Notes: generated by a model from the sequence alone, not told the origin. DNA of 64,000 nucleotides from Algoriphagus sp. (GCF_013373065.1 NZ_JABXIN010000015.1:62001-126000), one strand, 5' to 3'; counted from the stretch's first letter, positions 53,703 to 63,588 are shown. Made by a program: numbers and translations.

Positions 53703-53729
53703 GACACTAGCCTCTAAATAAAGATTCTC

Positions 53730-56669
53730 TTAGAAAGCCCTTTCTTTCAAGTGATCATCCAAATCGAGTAATTCAATTCCCTTATCCAACCAGTTAGGTG
53801 CAGTTTGACCTTTTAGGTGATGGTTAAAGAATTCCATCATTCGAACACTGTAGTCCTTTCTGTTTTCCAACTTACTTAAACCGTGGTTTTCGCCTTTGTA
53901 TTGAACCAAAACCACAGGTTTTTTCAATCTCCTTAAAGCAGAGTAATACTCTATTCCTTGGGTAAAGTCCACTGCACCATCTTTGTCATTATGAAGCATC
54001 AAAAGAGGAGTAGTTACGTTTTTCACATGGTAAACCGGGCTATTTCGCTCATAGGCTTCCCAGTTTTCCCAAGGTCCTCCCCGGAATCTACCTTGTGAAG
54101 CTTCAAAGATGGACATGTTTCCACCACCCGAGTTCCAATAGATCAAATCGTACATGGAAATCATATTGGTCAAAGGCGCTCCTGCGGCGGCGGCCTTAAA
54201 CATATTGGTTTGGGTGATCAAGAAGGAAGTTTGGTAGCCTCCCCAAGAGTGGCCGTGAATGCCAATGTTGTTTTCGTCAATCACACCGGTTTTGATGGCT
54301 TCCTTCACAGCAGGAATCACACACCAAACAGCCGACATTCCCGGATCATCCAATTTGTACACAATATCTGGAATAAAGACTGCAAAACCATTGGAGGTGT
54401 ACACGTTGGGATTCCAACCCGTACCGCTATAGCCCGGATTCGACCAGTTGTGACGGGTTTGGGAAAGCTTTTCGTAGTAATAAACTACAGTTGGATATTT
54501 CTGACCTTCAACATAGCCAGCTGGTAAAAAGAGCGTTCCCTGTAATTTATCTCCTTTATCTGAAACATAATCCACCAACATCGTACCTGCTGACCAAGCG
54601 TATTTATCTGCATCCGGTGCATTTTCTGTCACTTGCTTGGGGTTGGAAAGGGATGCGTCTGTCAAGTAAACCTGAGTAGGTTCGTTGAATTTCTCCTGGA
54701 AGAAATAATAGCTATCGGCATTTTTGGCTTTGGATAGATTTCCTACATTGAAATCATCCCAAATCAGCATAGTTGCTCCCGGTGTTAATCCTCCTTTTTT
54801 GGCAGGGGAGAGTTGAGCAATACCAGATTTTTTGGTCCACTCTCCATAGGTACGGATATAGGCTGGCTTGCTTAGGTCGATTCCTTTTTCTTCCGGATCC
54901 AAAGTGAATCGATACTGATAGCGGATTTGATCGGCTCTTCCGTTTATAGTTAAATTAATAGGCATTTCTTTGGAAGAAGCCACCGGAACTTGCCAAATAT
55001 CCCATCCATCTCGGAGCAGGACATATTTGCTATCTGAACTCCAGCCCAACGCACTGTACAATGGTTTTTCCACATTGTGATCGTCTTCAACATTAACAAA
55101 AGAAACAGACATTCCCTCTGTGATATTTTTGCTCTGACCGGTAGGGATATCATAGATGTAGTAATGTCCATCGAGTCCATAAATCAACTTGGTCCCATCC
55201 GGTGATTCTCTTGGGAAAGAGCCAAATGATGGCAAATAGAATTTTTTGAATAGCTCTTTTCGCTCTCCGGTTTTCAAATCCACGATGTAAAAATCCTGGT
55301 AACGCTGTCCATCCAAGTTCATATCTAGTTCGTAGGCTGAGTAATCAGCTCCGAGGGCATAGTGCTGCTTGTCCAAGATATTCAGGTCTCGCATGCTGCT
55401 GTCCTGCAATTGGATATGCTTTCCTGCATTGATATCATACATCGCCCAGAAGCTGTAGTTTTTGTCCTGATTTTGCATGACCTGCTGTCGGGATTGGAGA
55501 CGGCTATCATTCCAGTGCCATATGGTCATATCCGGCTTTTTGGCATCATTCTCTTTCTTGTCTTTCACCTTTCCAGAATCCAATTTGGCGATTGCCTTTT
55601 GTAGGTCTGAAATGGATTTGATGGTCGTATCAGCCATGATTTTTTTCATGGCTTCAGCTTCAGCTTTTTTTACGGAGTCTTGATCTACCTCTTTTTTCTC
55701 CTCTTTCTTCTCGGCTAATTCCAGTGGATGAATTCCATAGAATAGACGGGTCAAATCCTCCGACCACATGGGTCTTCTGTTTGGAGAAATGGTGTAAGCT
55801 TGGTCAAAATTGACTGAGTCTTTCTCGGGATTGTATACCGTAACCTGAGGAGCACTTAGGTTTTTCACTCCTACAACTTGTCCTTTATCCTGCTTGTATT
55901 TTTTATCCTTTACCATCTTCAATGCAGCAAAAGCATCTCCTTTTTCGGTCCAAGCCAAGGATCTGTAGGAGGCTTTGTCAGAATCCAAGATTTGGATGTT
56001 ATTCCCTGCTACATTCATTAGATATACTCCATTTCCGGATTGATTGGCTGCATCGACTGTATAGGCGAGGTAATTGCCTGCCTTGTTAAAAGAGAAATCA
56101 GCCACATTTCCAAGGTTTTGGGATTTTTCGCTATTGAGATGATAAATCAATAAATCAGATCCTCGCACATCGCCACCATTTCCATTTCCTTCTTTGGAAA
56201 GGTTTACTGCCAAAACAGTGGAGGCTTTCCCATTGAATGCGTAATTGCTGACACTTTCGAACTCTATTTTGTCATCATTTCCTAATTTGATCAGAACAGC
56301 CTTGTTCTTGAGCGGTTTTCCCTTGCTCTTTTCATTGGCTTTTTTCTGTGAAAAAGTCGGGTATTCGGTGTAGGCAAACCATTTTCCATCCTCACTGAAT
56401 TGCATAGACGGGAAGTTGGTTGAACCGATTTTGAAGGTTTTCTTACTGGATTCATCGCCTACTTTTTGCAGGATGATTTCTCCGTCTCCTTCGAGTTGAA
56501 CGAGTCCGTAAGCCATCCACTGTCCGTCAGGGGAGAGCTGAAATGCCGAACCTGGCATGTATTTCCAGGTAGGAATGTCTTTCCAAGTGATGGGTTTGGT
56601 GTCTTGGGCAATTGCCAAACTGGCAAAAAGGAAAAGTGCCCAAAACGCGAGTAAATGTTTTCTTTTCAT
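53730..56669 (-). CDS. Exported S9 family prolyl-oligopeptidase-type peptidase
   Basis: A 979-residue serine peptidase with signal peptide MKRKHLLAFWALFLFASLAI (cut before QDT). An N-terminal WD40/DPP-like propeller runs to about residue 680 and an alpha/beta-hydrolase domain follows. The nucleophile is in GIHGHSWGGYQT (Ser808), a catalytic Asp near 897 (HNDKDGAVDF) and a His near 929 (GENHGLSK). A highly charged insertion (about 330-390, rich in Lys, Glu and Asp) interrupts the propeller. ATG at 56669 is chosen over a TTG nine bases upstream. Family members release dipeptides or cleave short peptides outside the cytoplasm. Confidence 0.93.
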   Translation of the reverse strand: MKRKHLLAFWALFLFASLAIAQDTKPITWKDIPTWKYMPGSAFQLSPDGQWMAYGLVQLEGDGEIILQKVGDESSKKTFKIGSTNFPSMQFSEDGKWFAYTEYPTFSQKKANEKSKGKPLKNKAVLIKLGNDDKIEFESVSNYAFNGKASTVLAVNLSKEGNGNGGDVRGSDLLIYHLNSEKSQNLGNVADFSFNKAGNYLAYTVDAANQSGNGVYLMNVAGNNIQILDSDKASYRSLAWTEKGDAFAALKMVKDKKYKQDKGQVVGVKNLSAPQVTVYNPEKDSVNFDQAYTISPNRRPMWSEDLTRLFYGIHPLELAEKKEEKKEVDQDSVKKAEAEAMKKIMADTTIKSISDLQKAIAKLDSGKVKDKKENDAKKPDMTIWHWNDSRLQSRQQVMQNQDKNYSFWAMYDINAGKHIQLQDSSMRDLNILDKQHYALGADYSAYELDMNLDGQRYQDFYIVDLKTGERKELFKKFYLPSFGSFPRESPDGTKLIYGLDGHYYIYDIPTGQSKNITEGMSVSFVNVEDDHNVEKPLYSALGWSSDSKYVLLRDGWDIWQVPVASSKEMPINLTINGRADQIRYQYRFTLDPEEKGIDLSKPAYIRTYGEWTKKSGIAQLSPAKKGGLTPGATMLIWDDFNVGNLSKAKNADSYYFFQEKFNEPTQVYLTDASLSNPKQVTENAPDADKYAWSAGTMLVDYVSDKGDKLQGTLFLPAGYVEGQKYPTVVYYYEKLSQTRHNWSNPGYSGTGWNPNVYTSNGFAVFIPDIVYKLDDPGMSAVWCVIPAVKEAIKTGVIDENNIGIHGHSWGGYQTSFLITQTNMFKAAAAGAPLTNMISMYDLIYWNSGGGNMSIFEASQGRFRGGPWENWEAYERNSPVYHVKNVTTPLLMLHNDKDGAVDFTQGIEYYSALRRLKKPVVLVQYKGENHGLSKLENRKDYSVRMMEFFNHHLKGQTAPNWLDKGIELLDLDDHLKERAF

Positions 56670-56796
56670 AATTATCAATTTTCTAGAATGGGAAAATAGG
56701 GAAAAATGGTAGAAACTCCGATTTCATTTATTATCAGAGGAATGTGAGGATTTAGATTTCAATTTTTTATTTGTTTCAAATTCACAAGCGAATTAT

Positions 56797-56835
56797 AAAA
56801 AATAGACCTGCCAAGTATTTGTGCCTGACAGGTCT
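56797..56835 (-). terminator. Hairpin terminator after the amidohydrolase gene
   Basis: Arms AGACCTG (56804-56810) and CAGGTCT (56829-56835) with partly pairing inner bases (CCAAG...). On the minus strand a T-rich tract (complement of 56794-56803) follows. It lies between the amidohydrolase stop and the S9 start, in a 242-base spacer that otherwise shows nothing. Confidence 0.65.
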
Positions 56836-56911
56836 GAATTATATTTTTTATTAAAAGTCCTCTTTCGACTCCGCTCTGGATAATCAGAAAAGAAGTGACA
56901 TACTGATGATA

Positions 56912-58618
56912 TTACTCTTGGCTAAATACCACATTTCCCCCCATCACCGTCATTGCTACTTTCGTTTTGAGGATATCATCCTCCGGGACTTCCATGATAT
57001 TTTGGTCGAAAATGGTGAAGTCGGCAGCTTTACCCACTTCGATGGAGCCTTTGAAATCTTCCTCAAACTCGGCAAAAGCACCGTCTAAGGTGTAGGATTT
57101 TAGGGCTTCTTCCCGTGTCATTTTCTGATCTGCTTCATAACCTCCTTCCGGAAGTCCTTCCAAAGTTTTGCGGGTCACTGAAGCATAAAAAGAGGGAATA
57201 GGATCTACTGGTTCCACTGGGGCATCTGTTCCATTCGTCACCACAGCACCGGTTTTCATCAATTTCTGCCAAACATAGGCTCCATCAATAATCCGTTTTT
57301 CCCCTAATCGATCAATAGCCCAAGGCCGATCCGAACTCAAATGAATGGCTTGCATCGCAGCAATCACGCCCAACTGACCAAAACGCGGAATATCATCTGG
57401 ATGGATATGTTGAGCATGTTCGATACGGAAACGGTGATCCGTGATTTCTGGATTCTTCGCAAAGGCAGCTTCATATCGATCCAAAATTTCCTGATTGGCG
57501 CGGTCGCCAATGGCATGAGAGCAAACTTGAAAACCTAGAGGAAGTGCCTTTTCAGAAACCTCCGTCACCACAGACATAGGAAGTGTCTCATGTCCACGAT
57601 GGCCTGGTCTATCCGCATAGTCTTCCAGCAACCAAGCTCCTCTCGGCCCTAAGGCTCCGTCGCAATTCAATTTGATGGATCTGACAGTCAACAAATGATC
57701 TTCTGAGTCTATCATCGGTCCCTTTTTGTACCACTCTTCCAAAAGCTCTGGCTGACGGCCGGTAAGCATGATATACTGACGAACGGTGAGTTTACCCTCG
57801 TCTTTGAATTTTTGAACCAAGTCGATTACATCCTGACCGGAACCTGCATCATGAAAGGATGTAATGCCTTTCTCTACCAGCTCCTGCAATGCCAATGTCA
57901 AAGCTTCTTCTGCTCTTTCGGGAGTTTCCTCAGGAACTAATCTAGCCACTAGACTCGACGCTCTCTCAGTCAAAACACCGGTAGGATTACCTAATTCATC
58001 GGTGATGATTTCTCCGCCTTCTACCTCACCTGGTCTTTCTCCCTTCAAGTTGGCGATTCCAGCCAATTCCAGTGCTTTCGCATTGGCAAAGGAAGCATGA
58101 CCGGAAGCATGGCGAAGGAATACCGGATTATTGGGAGAAACGGCATTCAATTGGTCATTGGTCTGGAATCCTTTTACCATTTTTTCAGGTTTTTCGATCC
58201 ATTTATCTTGATGCCATCCTCGACCCGTAATCCAATCACCAGGATTCGCTTTTTCAACTGCTTCAGCTACCTTTTCAACTAATTCATCATAGGTTTTGAC
58301 ATACATAAGATCAAGCTCCAACTTGTTGTAGCCGATTCCCATCAAGTGTCCGTGGGACTCGATAAAACCTGGTGTCATAGTTTTGCCTTGAAGGTCGACC
58401 ACTTCGGTATTTTCACCGACGAGTTCCTGGATTTCAGCTGTAGTTCCAACGGCTTGAATCATGCCGTGTTTGACAGCAACAGCTTCCACTTTAGGATTGG
58501 TTTCATCCACGGTATAGATGATTCCATTAATAAATACGGAGTCAGCCGGATTTTCAGGACCTGAACTACAGGAAAACCCGAAAAAAGCCACTAGGGCGAG
58601 GATATATAATTTTCTCAT
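56912..58618 (-). CDS. Amidohydrolase family (YtcJ-like) lipoprotein
   Basis: A 568-residue metal-dependent hydrolase of the amidohydrolase-3/YtcJ group, on a lipoprotein anchor (lipobox FFGFSC, Cys17). The sequence shows MTPGFIESHGHLMG (metal His-x-His), FHDAGSGQDVIDL, SIKLNCDGALGPRGAWL, CSHAIGDRANQEIL, RIEHAQHIHPDD, and VTNGTDAPVEPVDPIPSFYASVTR with the catalytic Asp. KAADFTIFDQNIMEV is the typical C-terminus. Length is normal for YtcJ-type enzymes; substrates are unassigned formamides or amides. It is the second of three minus-strand exported-protein genes, but spacers of 64 and over 240 bases suggest separate transcription. Confidence 0.9.
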   Translation of the reverse strand: MRKLYILALVAFFGFSCSSGPENPADSVFINGIIYTVDETNPKVEAVAVKHGMIQAVGTTAEIQELVGENTEVVDLQGKTMTPGFIESHGHLMGIGYNKLELDLMYVKTYDELVEKVAEAVEKANPGDWITGRGWHQDKWIEKPEKMVKGFQTNDQLNAVSPNNPVFLRHASGHASFANAKALELAGIANLKGERPGEVEGGEIITDELGNPTGVLTERASSLVARLVPEETPERAEEALTLALQELVEKGITSFHDAGSGQDVIDLVQKFKDEGKLTVRQYIMLTGRQPELLEEWYKKGPMIDSEDHLLTVRSIKLNCDGALGPRGAWLLEDYADRPGHRGHETLPMSVVTEVSEKALPLGFQVCSHAIGDRANQEILDRYEAAFAKNPEITDHRFRIEHAQHIHPDDIPRFGQLGVIAAMQAIHLSSDRPWAIDRLGEKRIIDGAYVWQKLMKTGAVVTNGTDAPVEPVDPIPSFYASVTRKTLEGLPEGGYEADQKMTREEALKSYTLDGAFAEFEEDFKGSIEVGKAADFTIFDQNIMEVPEDDILKTKVAMTVMGGNVVFSQE

Positions 58619-58682
58619 AATCGTTGAATTCTAAAACGAAAGCTAGTGCTTTTATGCAATCCGACCAAAACCAGTCCTGTAA

Positions 58683-60749
58683 TTAGCGAATCCAGATTTT
58701 TTTGGAAACCAAGCTTCGGTTAGAAGTCTCCAATTGAAAAATATATACCCCAGGGGTTAAAAATCCAGCTTGAATTTCCAATTCTTGGCCTGCATTGATG
58801 GTAATATCCGAAAGAAGAACCTGACCCATGATAGAAATTAATCTTCCTGTTCCGTTTTGATTGCTGATAACTTTTATAGGTCCGTCGGATGGATTAGGAT
58901 AAAGTAAAACCTGAATCGATTCAGAAGGAGGAGAGGAAGATGCGAAAGCAGACAGATAAATCAATCCTCCTCCTCTTGTTCCCAAAATCAAATCTGGATT
59001 GTCTCCGAGAAGATTTGGAACGAATGTTATCCACGTATTTCTCCCCAAACGAGTAGGAAAATCCAAGTTTTCGATTCGGATTTTCACCTCTTTACGTTGA
59101 GAATTTTCCATGAAATCTTCGATATATAGGATGATTCCCCGTTGATCCACTGTATACAGCTTAGGCCGATCTCCTGAGCTAACCGCTATACTCAGATTTC
59201 GATTTGCAGGATTATCCTGAAAGCCCAAAAAGTCTGTTTCCAAAAGCCGGGCTGAGAAAGCATCCCAATTCATTTCAAAAAGGTCCAATCCCCCATTTTG
59301 ACGAGCTGCCAAGAAGTATTCTCTGTTTTCATATGAAAAGAATTGCAGGTAGTCTCCTCGATTGGGTTCATATCCAGAAATCGAAATTTCTTGCCAATTT
59401 CCTTCTAAAGATTCAAAAAGTAACTGCTTTGGAATAGAGCCTTCAAATCGGATTCCACTGATGAGTTTATGGGACTTGTTTTGGATGTCTGTGTATTCCA
59501 AATATTGGATTTCTGTCAAATTCAGCTCTCGAAGTTCTTGATCCCGAGAAGCCAATTCGAATTGACCGTTTTGAAAAGAAAAGGAAGACAATTCGCCCAA
59601 AACTTCTTCGTCCTTAGTCACATTGGAAGTGATCCATAATTCTCCGCCAATTTGATTTCCTTTAAAAAAAGGACGGGTATTTTCTCCCAAGTCCAGTGTT
59701 TGATTTTGTAAAAAGGGAGTGGACGACCCATTGAAAACGAAAAGGGATGATTCGTAATCAATTCCATAAACAATTGCTGCCTCGTTTGAATTGAGACTGA
59801 TTACTAATTGATCCTCTATCCAGGAGGCATTATGAAAAGATGGGAATTCTGGTAGAGAGCCCAGATTGGGTAAACTATTCGAAAATTCATCAAAGAGCGG
59901 TTCTTCTTTCGATCCTTTATTTGGTAGAAAATACAGGACTTGGCATTCATCCCTACCAAGCAATAAGTCTGGGATCTCATCTCCGTTGAAATCCTGATAC
60001 AAAATGGAATGTCCGCCGGCGTGCAGGATACGTAGGTTTTCGTTTGGATTTTGGCTTAAATCCAAACCGCTACAGGTTTTTCCAAAGGAAATGTCTCCGC
60101 AGGCACAAAATTCAAAATTCCCCCAATGGGTCTTTGGAAATTCAAAGCCATCAATATCCGGAGTTTCTTTCCGGTCTACTGAGGTGTTTTCATAGAATTC
60201 TAGGTAATCTCCGGATGCGAAATTGAAAATCACTAAGTCCAAATCCCCATCTTGGTCTAAATCTTTGATCAATGGGGTGTCCAAATTGTTTGCTTGGATA
60301 TTGGATCCATTGTCCAGAGGAAGAAAGTTTCGTTCCAATTCCCAGGAAATTTTATCTCCTGTTGAAGTGTTTTTATAGGCTTTGATTCCCAAAGCCGTGG
60401 AGGTGAAAAGATCCTTTTTTCCATCTCCATTGAAGTCTGCCAAAACTAAAAAACCGCTGATATCGCTTGGAAAGAAATAAGCCCATTCGGGACGTAGGGT
60501 GAAGTTTTCTCCAGATTTTTCAAATACACTCAGTTGTCTAGAATTAATATCCCAAACCACCCATTCCTCGATTTCATCTCCATTTAAATCAATGGTCTGA
60601 ATTTGCGCTGAATTGATTCCTCCGCTCCAAGCTGAGGATAAGTTTTGGGCATTTTGGAGGATTGCAGGCGAGTTGTCAAGAGAAAAAGTAGTTTGCCCAA
60701 CCGCAAGGAAGGAATTCAGAAAAAGAAGTAAGAATAAAGCGTTGCGCAT
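58683..60749 (-). CDS. FG-GAP-repeat protein with Por (type IX) secretion sorting domain
   Basis: A 688-residue secreted protein with signal peptide MRNALFLLLFLNSFLAVGQ. FG-GAP/VCBS repeats include DLNGDEIEEWVVWD, DFNGDGKKDLFTS, DLDQDGDLDLVIFN and DFNGDEIPDLLLGRD. The last 75 residues form a type A sorting domain (VLLYPNPSDGPIKV, GTGRLISIMGQVLL, LTPGVYIFQLETSNRSLVSKKIWI), which directs export through the type IX system and surface attachment. A cysteine-rich patch (EFCACGDISFGKTCSG) is near residue 200. The start at 60749 gives the signal peptide; an in-frame TTG 18 bases upstream is rejected. It diverges from murF. Function is unknown, probably surface binding. Confidence 0.88.
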   Translation of the reverse strand: MRNALFLLLFLNSFLAVGQTTFSLDNSPAILQNAQNLSSAWSGGINSAQIQTIDLNGDEIEEWVVWDINSRQLSVFEKSGENFTLRPEWAYFFPSDISGFLVLADFNGDGKKDLFTSTALGIKAYKNTSTGDKISWELERNFLPLDNGSNIQANNLDTPLIKDLDQDGDLDLVIFNFASGDYLEFYENTSVDRKETPDIDGFEFPKTHWGNFEFCACGDISFGKTCSGLDLSQNPNENLRILHAGGHSILYQDFNGDEIPDLLLGRDECQVLYFLPNKGSKEEPLFDEFSNSLPNLGSLPEFPSFHNASWIEDQLVISLNSNEAAIVYGIDYESSLFVFNGSSTPFLQNQTLDLGENTRPFFKGNQIGGELWITSNVTKDEEVLGELSSFSFQNGQFELASRDQELRELNLTEIQYLEYTDIQNKSHKLISGIRFEGSIPKQLLFESLEGNWQEISISGYEPNRGDYLQFFSYENREYFLAARQNGGLDLFEMNWDAFSARLLETDFLGFQDNPANRNLSIAVSSGDRPKLYTVDQRGIILYIEDFMENSQRKEVKIRIENLDFPTRLGRNTWITFVPNLLGDNPDLILGTRGGGLIYLSAFASSSPPSESIQVLLYPNPSDGPIKVISNQNGTGRLISIMGQVLLSDITINAGQELEIQAGFLTPGVYIFQLETSNRSLVSKKIWIR

Positions 60750-60842
60750 GCCTGATTTGAAAATCAAAATTAAATATAAAACGATGTCTGTACTTCCAAG
60801 ATGCGTCAGATTGGTTTATTTTGGGGAAAATTGATTGGAAAC

Positions 60843-62138
60843 ATGAATATTGTTACGCTTTACCAAGCATTTCTAGATAGTACCGGTGTCAGTACAGATA
60901 CACGTCAAATCCAAAAGGGTAACTTATTTTTTGCCTTAAAAGGTCCCAATTTCAACGCTAATGAGTTCGCGGCAAAAGCGTTGGAAATGGGTGCATCAGG
61001 AGTAGTGGTGGATGATCCCGCTTTCTATGAAGAAGGAGATGATCGTTATTTTATTTGTCAAGATGCCTTGATATGCTTACAAAAGTTAGCAAACTATCAC
61101 CGGCACCAGTTTGATATCCCTGTTATTGGTCTTACCGGTTCCAATGGAAAAACAACTTCCAAGGAATTGCTCAATGCAGTTTTGAGCAAAAAATATAAAA
61201 CCTTGGCTACCAAAGGAAATCTCAATAACCACATCGGAGTTCCCCTTACCTTGCTTCAACTAAAGGTAGAACATCAGATCGCCATTATTGAGATGGGCGC
61301 CAACAAGCAAGGAGATATTCAAGAACTCTGTGAAATTGCCGAGCCTACCCATGGGTTTATCACGAACATAGGAAAAGCCCATCTGGAAGGAATGGGAGGT
61401 CCGGAAGGCGTTTTGAAGACCAAAACGGAGCTTTATCAGCATTTAAGAGAAAATAAAGGAACGGTATTTATCAATTCTCAGGATCCAATCCTTTCCAATA
61501 TGATCAAGCGATTTTCCCATCCTGTTTTGTATCCATCGAAGGGGGATTTTTGCGAGGTGAATTTTTTGGGAGCAGATCCTTTTGTAAAATTTTATGTTGA
61601 AGGTGTCGAAGGAGAGCATTTGACTAGCCTGATTGGAGCCTACAACTTTGGAAATATTGCTACTGCCTTAACCATTGGAAAGTATTTTGAAGTACCCATG
61701 CAAGATGCAGTGGAGGCTATCGTCAATTACAAGCCTGAAAACATGCGCTCCCAGCTGATTGAAAAGCGCAGTAATTTAATCATCCTAGATGCCTATAATG
61801 CAAATCCATCCAGCATGGAGGTGGCGATCCGGACATTTGGGGACATGACAGGCAGAAAGCATAAAATGATCATTTTGGGAGATATGTTTGAGCTGGGGGA
61901 GCATGCCGAAGAAGAACATCGAAAGATCGGAGAGATTGTTAGCGAATATCCGATCGACAAAGTGTGTTTCACTGGAAAACTTATTGTTTCTGCACTTGAA
62001 AAAGCCCCTAAAGCCTTGTATTTCCCGGATCCTTTTTCCTTTAGAAACTGGCTTCAGGATAGCAAATTGGAAGACTATCTGATTTTGATCAAAGGTAGCC
62101 GAGGGATGAAATTAGAAACCTTGGTGGATTTTATTTAA
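60843..62138 (+). CDS. murF: UDP-N-acetylmuramoyl-tripeptide--D-alanyl-D-alanine ligase MurF
   Basis: Adds D-Ala-D-Ala to UDP-MurNAc-tripeptide, the last cytosolic step of peptidoglycan precursor synthesis. The 431-residue protein has the N-terminal substrate domain (VSTDTRQIQKGNLFFALKG), the ATP loop GLTGSNGKTTSKE (97-109) and NLNNHIGVPLTLL. EMGANKQGDIQELCEIAEPTHGFITNIGKAHLEG is the Mur ligase core, and LDAYNANPSSMEVAI is the C-domain signature. The ATG at 60843 is preferred over one 42 bases upstream, because MNIVTLYQAFLDSTGVSTDTR fits the family start. It stands outside a dcw cluster. Confidence 0.95.
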   Translation: MNIVTLYQAFLDSTGVSTDTRQIQKGNLFFALKGPNFNANEFAAKALEMGASGVVVDDPAFYEEGDDRYFICQDALICLQKLANYHRHQFDIPVIGLTGSNGKTTSKELLNAVLSKKYKTLATKGNLNNHIGVPLTLLQLKVEHQIAIIEMGANKQGDIQELCEIAEPTHGFITNIGKAHLEGMGGPEGVLKTKTELYQHLRENKGTVFINSQDPILSNMIKRFSHPVLYPSKGDFCEVNFLGADPFVKFYVEGVEGEHLTSLIGAYNFGNIATALTIGKYFEVPMQDAVEAIVNYKPENMRSQLIEKRSNLIILDAYNANPSSMEVAIRTFGDMTGRKHKMIILGDMFELGEHAEEEHRKIGEIVSEYPIDKVCFTGKLIVSALEKAPKALYFPDPFSFRNWLQDSKLEDYLILIKGSRGMKLETLVDFI

Positions 62139-62194
62139 ACTCTCTTTTCTTGAGGTAGTTAGGATATTAGGGATCAATTAAATCGAATAAAACT

Positions 62195-62872
62195 ATGAGG
62201 CCATATTTGAAATTTCTTTCCGAACTCGCGGAGAACAATCATAAAGATTGGATGGATGCGAATAAGTCTTGGTATCAAGATACCAGAAAGGAATTTTTGG
62301 CTGACGTGGAAGTTTTGCTCAAAAATCTCTCAGAAATCGAGCCTGCTTTTTCCTCTTTTCAAGCCAAGAATTGTGTGTTCCGTCAAAACCGGGATATACG
62401 ATTTTCTGCCAATAAGAATCCTTACAAAACCAATTTTGCAGCTTATTTTTCTCCAAAAGGAAAGAAATCCGAAGGTCCCGGGTGGTATCTACATATTCAA
62501 CCTGGACAATCATTCTATGGAGGAGGAATATGGATGCCGATGTCGGACACCTTGAAGAAGATTCGGAAGGAAATTGATTATTCGGGTGCTGAATTGGATG
62601 GGATTTTAAATGAACCCGAATTCAAGGGAATGTTTCCTGAATTGGAAGGGGAGAAACTGAAAACCAGTCCTCGGGAATATGAAGCTGATCACCCATATAT
62701 CGAGTTTCTTCGGCTAAAAAGTTTTGTAGTCTCTCATCCTGTTGCTGATAAGGATGTGAATTCGGGAAATTTCATTCACCAAGCCCTTCATGGATTCCGG
62801 ACCATGCACCCCTTCTTACAATTCTTGGAAAGAGCTGTAGAAGAGGTAGAAGATGGCAGTGGGATTTTGTAG
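62195..62872 (+). CDS. DUF2461 domain-containing protein
   Basis: A 225-residue cytosolic protein of the DUF2461 (TIGR02453) family. It shows the diagnostic opening LKFLSELAENNHKDWMDANKSWY, the central FRQNRDIRFSANKNPYKTNFAAYFSP, the glycine-rich GPGWYLHIQPGQSFYGGGIWMP and PREYEADHPYIEFLRLKSFVVSH. Length is standard. The family is widespread and uncharacterised. It follows murF by 56 bases on the same strand, so co-transcription is possible. Confidence 0.92.
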   Translation: MRPYLKFLSELAENNHKDWMDANKSWYQDTRKEFLADVEVLLKNLSEIEPAFSSFQAKNCVFRQNRDIRFSANKNPYKTNFAAYFSPKGKKSEGPGWYLHIQPGQSFYGGGIWMPMSDTLKKIRKEIDYSGAELDGILNEPEFKGMFPELEGEKLKTSPREYEADHPYIEFLRLKSFVVSHPVADKDVNSGNFIHQALHGFRTMHPFLQFLERAVEEVEDGSGIL

Positions 62873-62885
62873 GTGTTTTTCTGGC

Positions 62886-63146
62886 TTACCAATCCATTTG
62901 ATCGGAGAAGCTGGTGAAAAAACCGATTCCAATAATGGAAATGATAATCACTCCAATTAGGAAACCGATTAAGCGGATGATTAATTCGGATTTTGCCCAG
63001 TTGGCTTTATTTGGTTCGGTGGATTTATCCACAGCCCAAACGATCAAAACTATAAAACCGACAAGCGGGATTTTGGAAATGATCAAATTGATGATCCAAT
63101 CGCCTAGTGTGAGCGGTGGTTTTTTAAATTCTTCTGGGAAATTCAT
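62886..63146 (-). CDS. Small two-helix membrane protein of unknown function
   Basis: An 86-residue product with hydrophobic segments at about 18-37 (IINLIISKIPLVGFIVLIVWAV) and 52-78 (ELIIRLIGFLIGVIIISIIGIGFF). The acidic start MNFPEEFKKPPLTLGDW and the short charged loop DKSTEPNKANWAKS suggest a DUF4870-like or related small integral protein, but this is only a resemblance. Start 63146 is chosen over an in-frame ATG at 63191 that would overlap the upstream lipoprotein gene more deeply. It is the distal gene of a two-gene minus-strand pair. Confidence 0.6.
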   Translation of the reverse strand: MNFPEEFKKPPLTLGDWIINLIISKIPLVGFIVLIVWAVDKSTEPNKANWAKSELIIRLIGFLIGVIIISIIGIGFFTSFSDQMDW

Positions 63147-63162
63147 ATAGTTAGGGTTAAAG

Positions 63163-63588
63163 TTAGAAGAAGTCTTTTGTTTCAAATTCATGCTCCTGGA
63201 GAGCGAAATTCTCCGGATTTATTGGGTCAGTCTGCACAAACTGCACAATGATTTTCTCATAGTTATGTGCGTTTTTAAAGTCTGAAAGATAGATTTCGGC
63301 ACATTTTCTGGCTAAAATTTCAGGTTGGTTCGAAAGTATTTTAGGATCTCCGTTTTCCAGCCTTAAAATGATGATTGATTCATCATTCGTCCGTTGTAAA
63401 TTAACCGAAGTGCTTTCAAAATCCCCTAATGCACGGATTTCTTCCGATGGCAAAAAACCTTCCCCCATCATTTTTTCTATTCCCTTAAAGGCATATCTAA
63501 CCAGGTCTTCGGGTTCACACGAGCATGAAGAAAAAAAACTCAAAAAGACGAGAGCAATCAAAGGATATCTCAAAAAGTTGATCTTCAT
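63163..63588 (-). CDS. Putative lipoprotein of unknown function
   Basis: A 141-residue protein with a lipoprotein signal (LSFFSSCSC; Cys22 or Cys24 is the likely acylated residue). The mature part is acidic, with alpha/beta content (SIIILRLENGDPKIL, KCAEIYLSDF, KIIVQFVQTDP). No family was recognised. It ends 17 bases before the chosen start of the small two-helix membrane protein, so the two are likely one transcript. Confidence 0.65.
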   Translation of the reverse strand: MKINFLRYPLIALVFLSFFSSCSCEPEDLVRYAFKGIEKMMGEGFLPSEEIRALGDFESTSVNLQRTNDESIIILRLENGDPKILSNQPEILARKCAEIYLSDFKNAHNYEKIIVQFVQTDPINPENFALQEHEFETKDFF

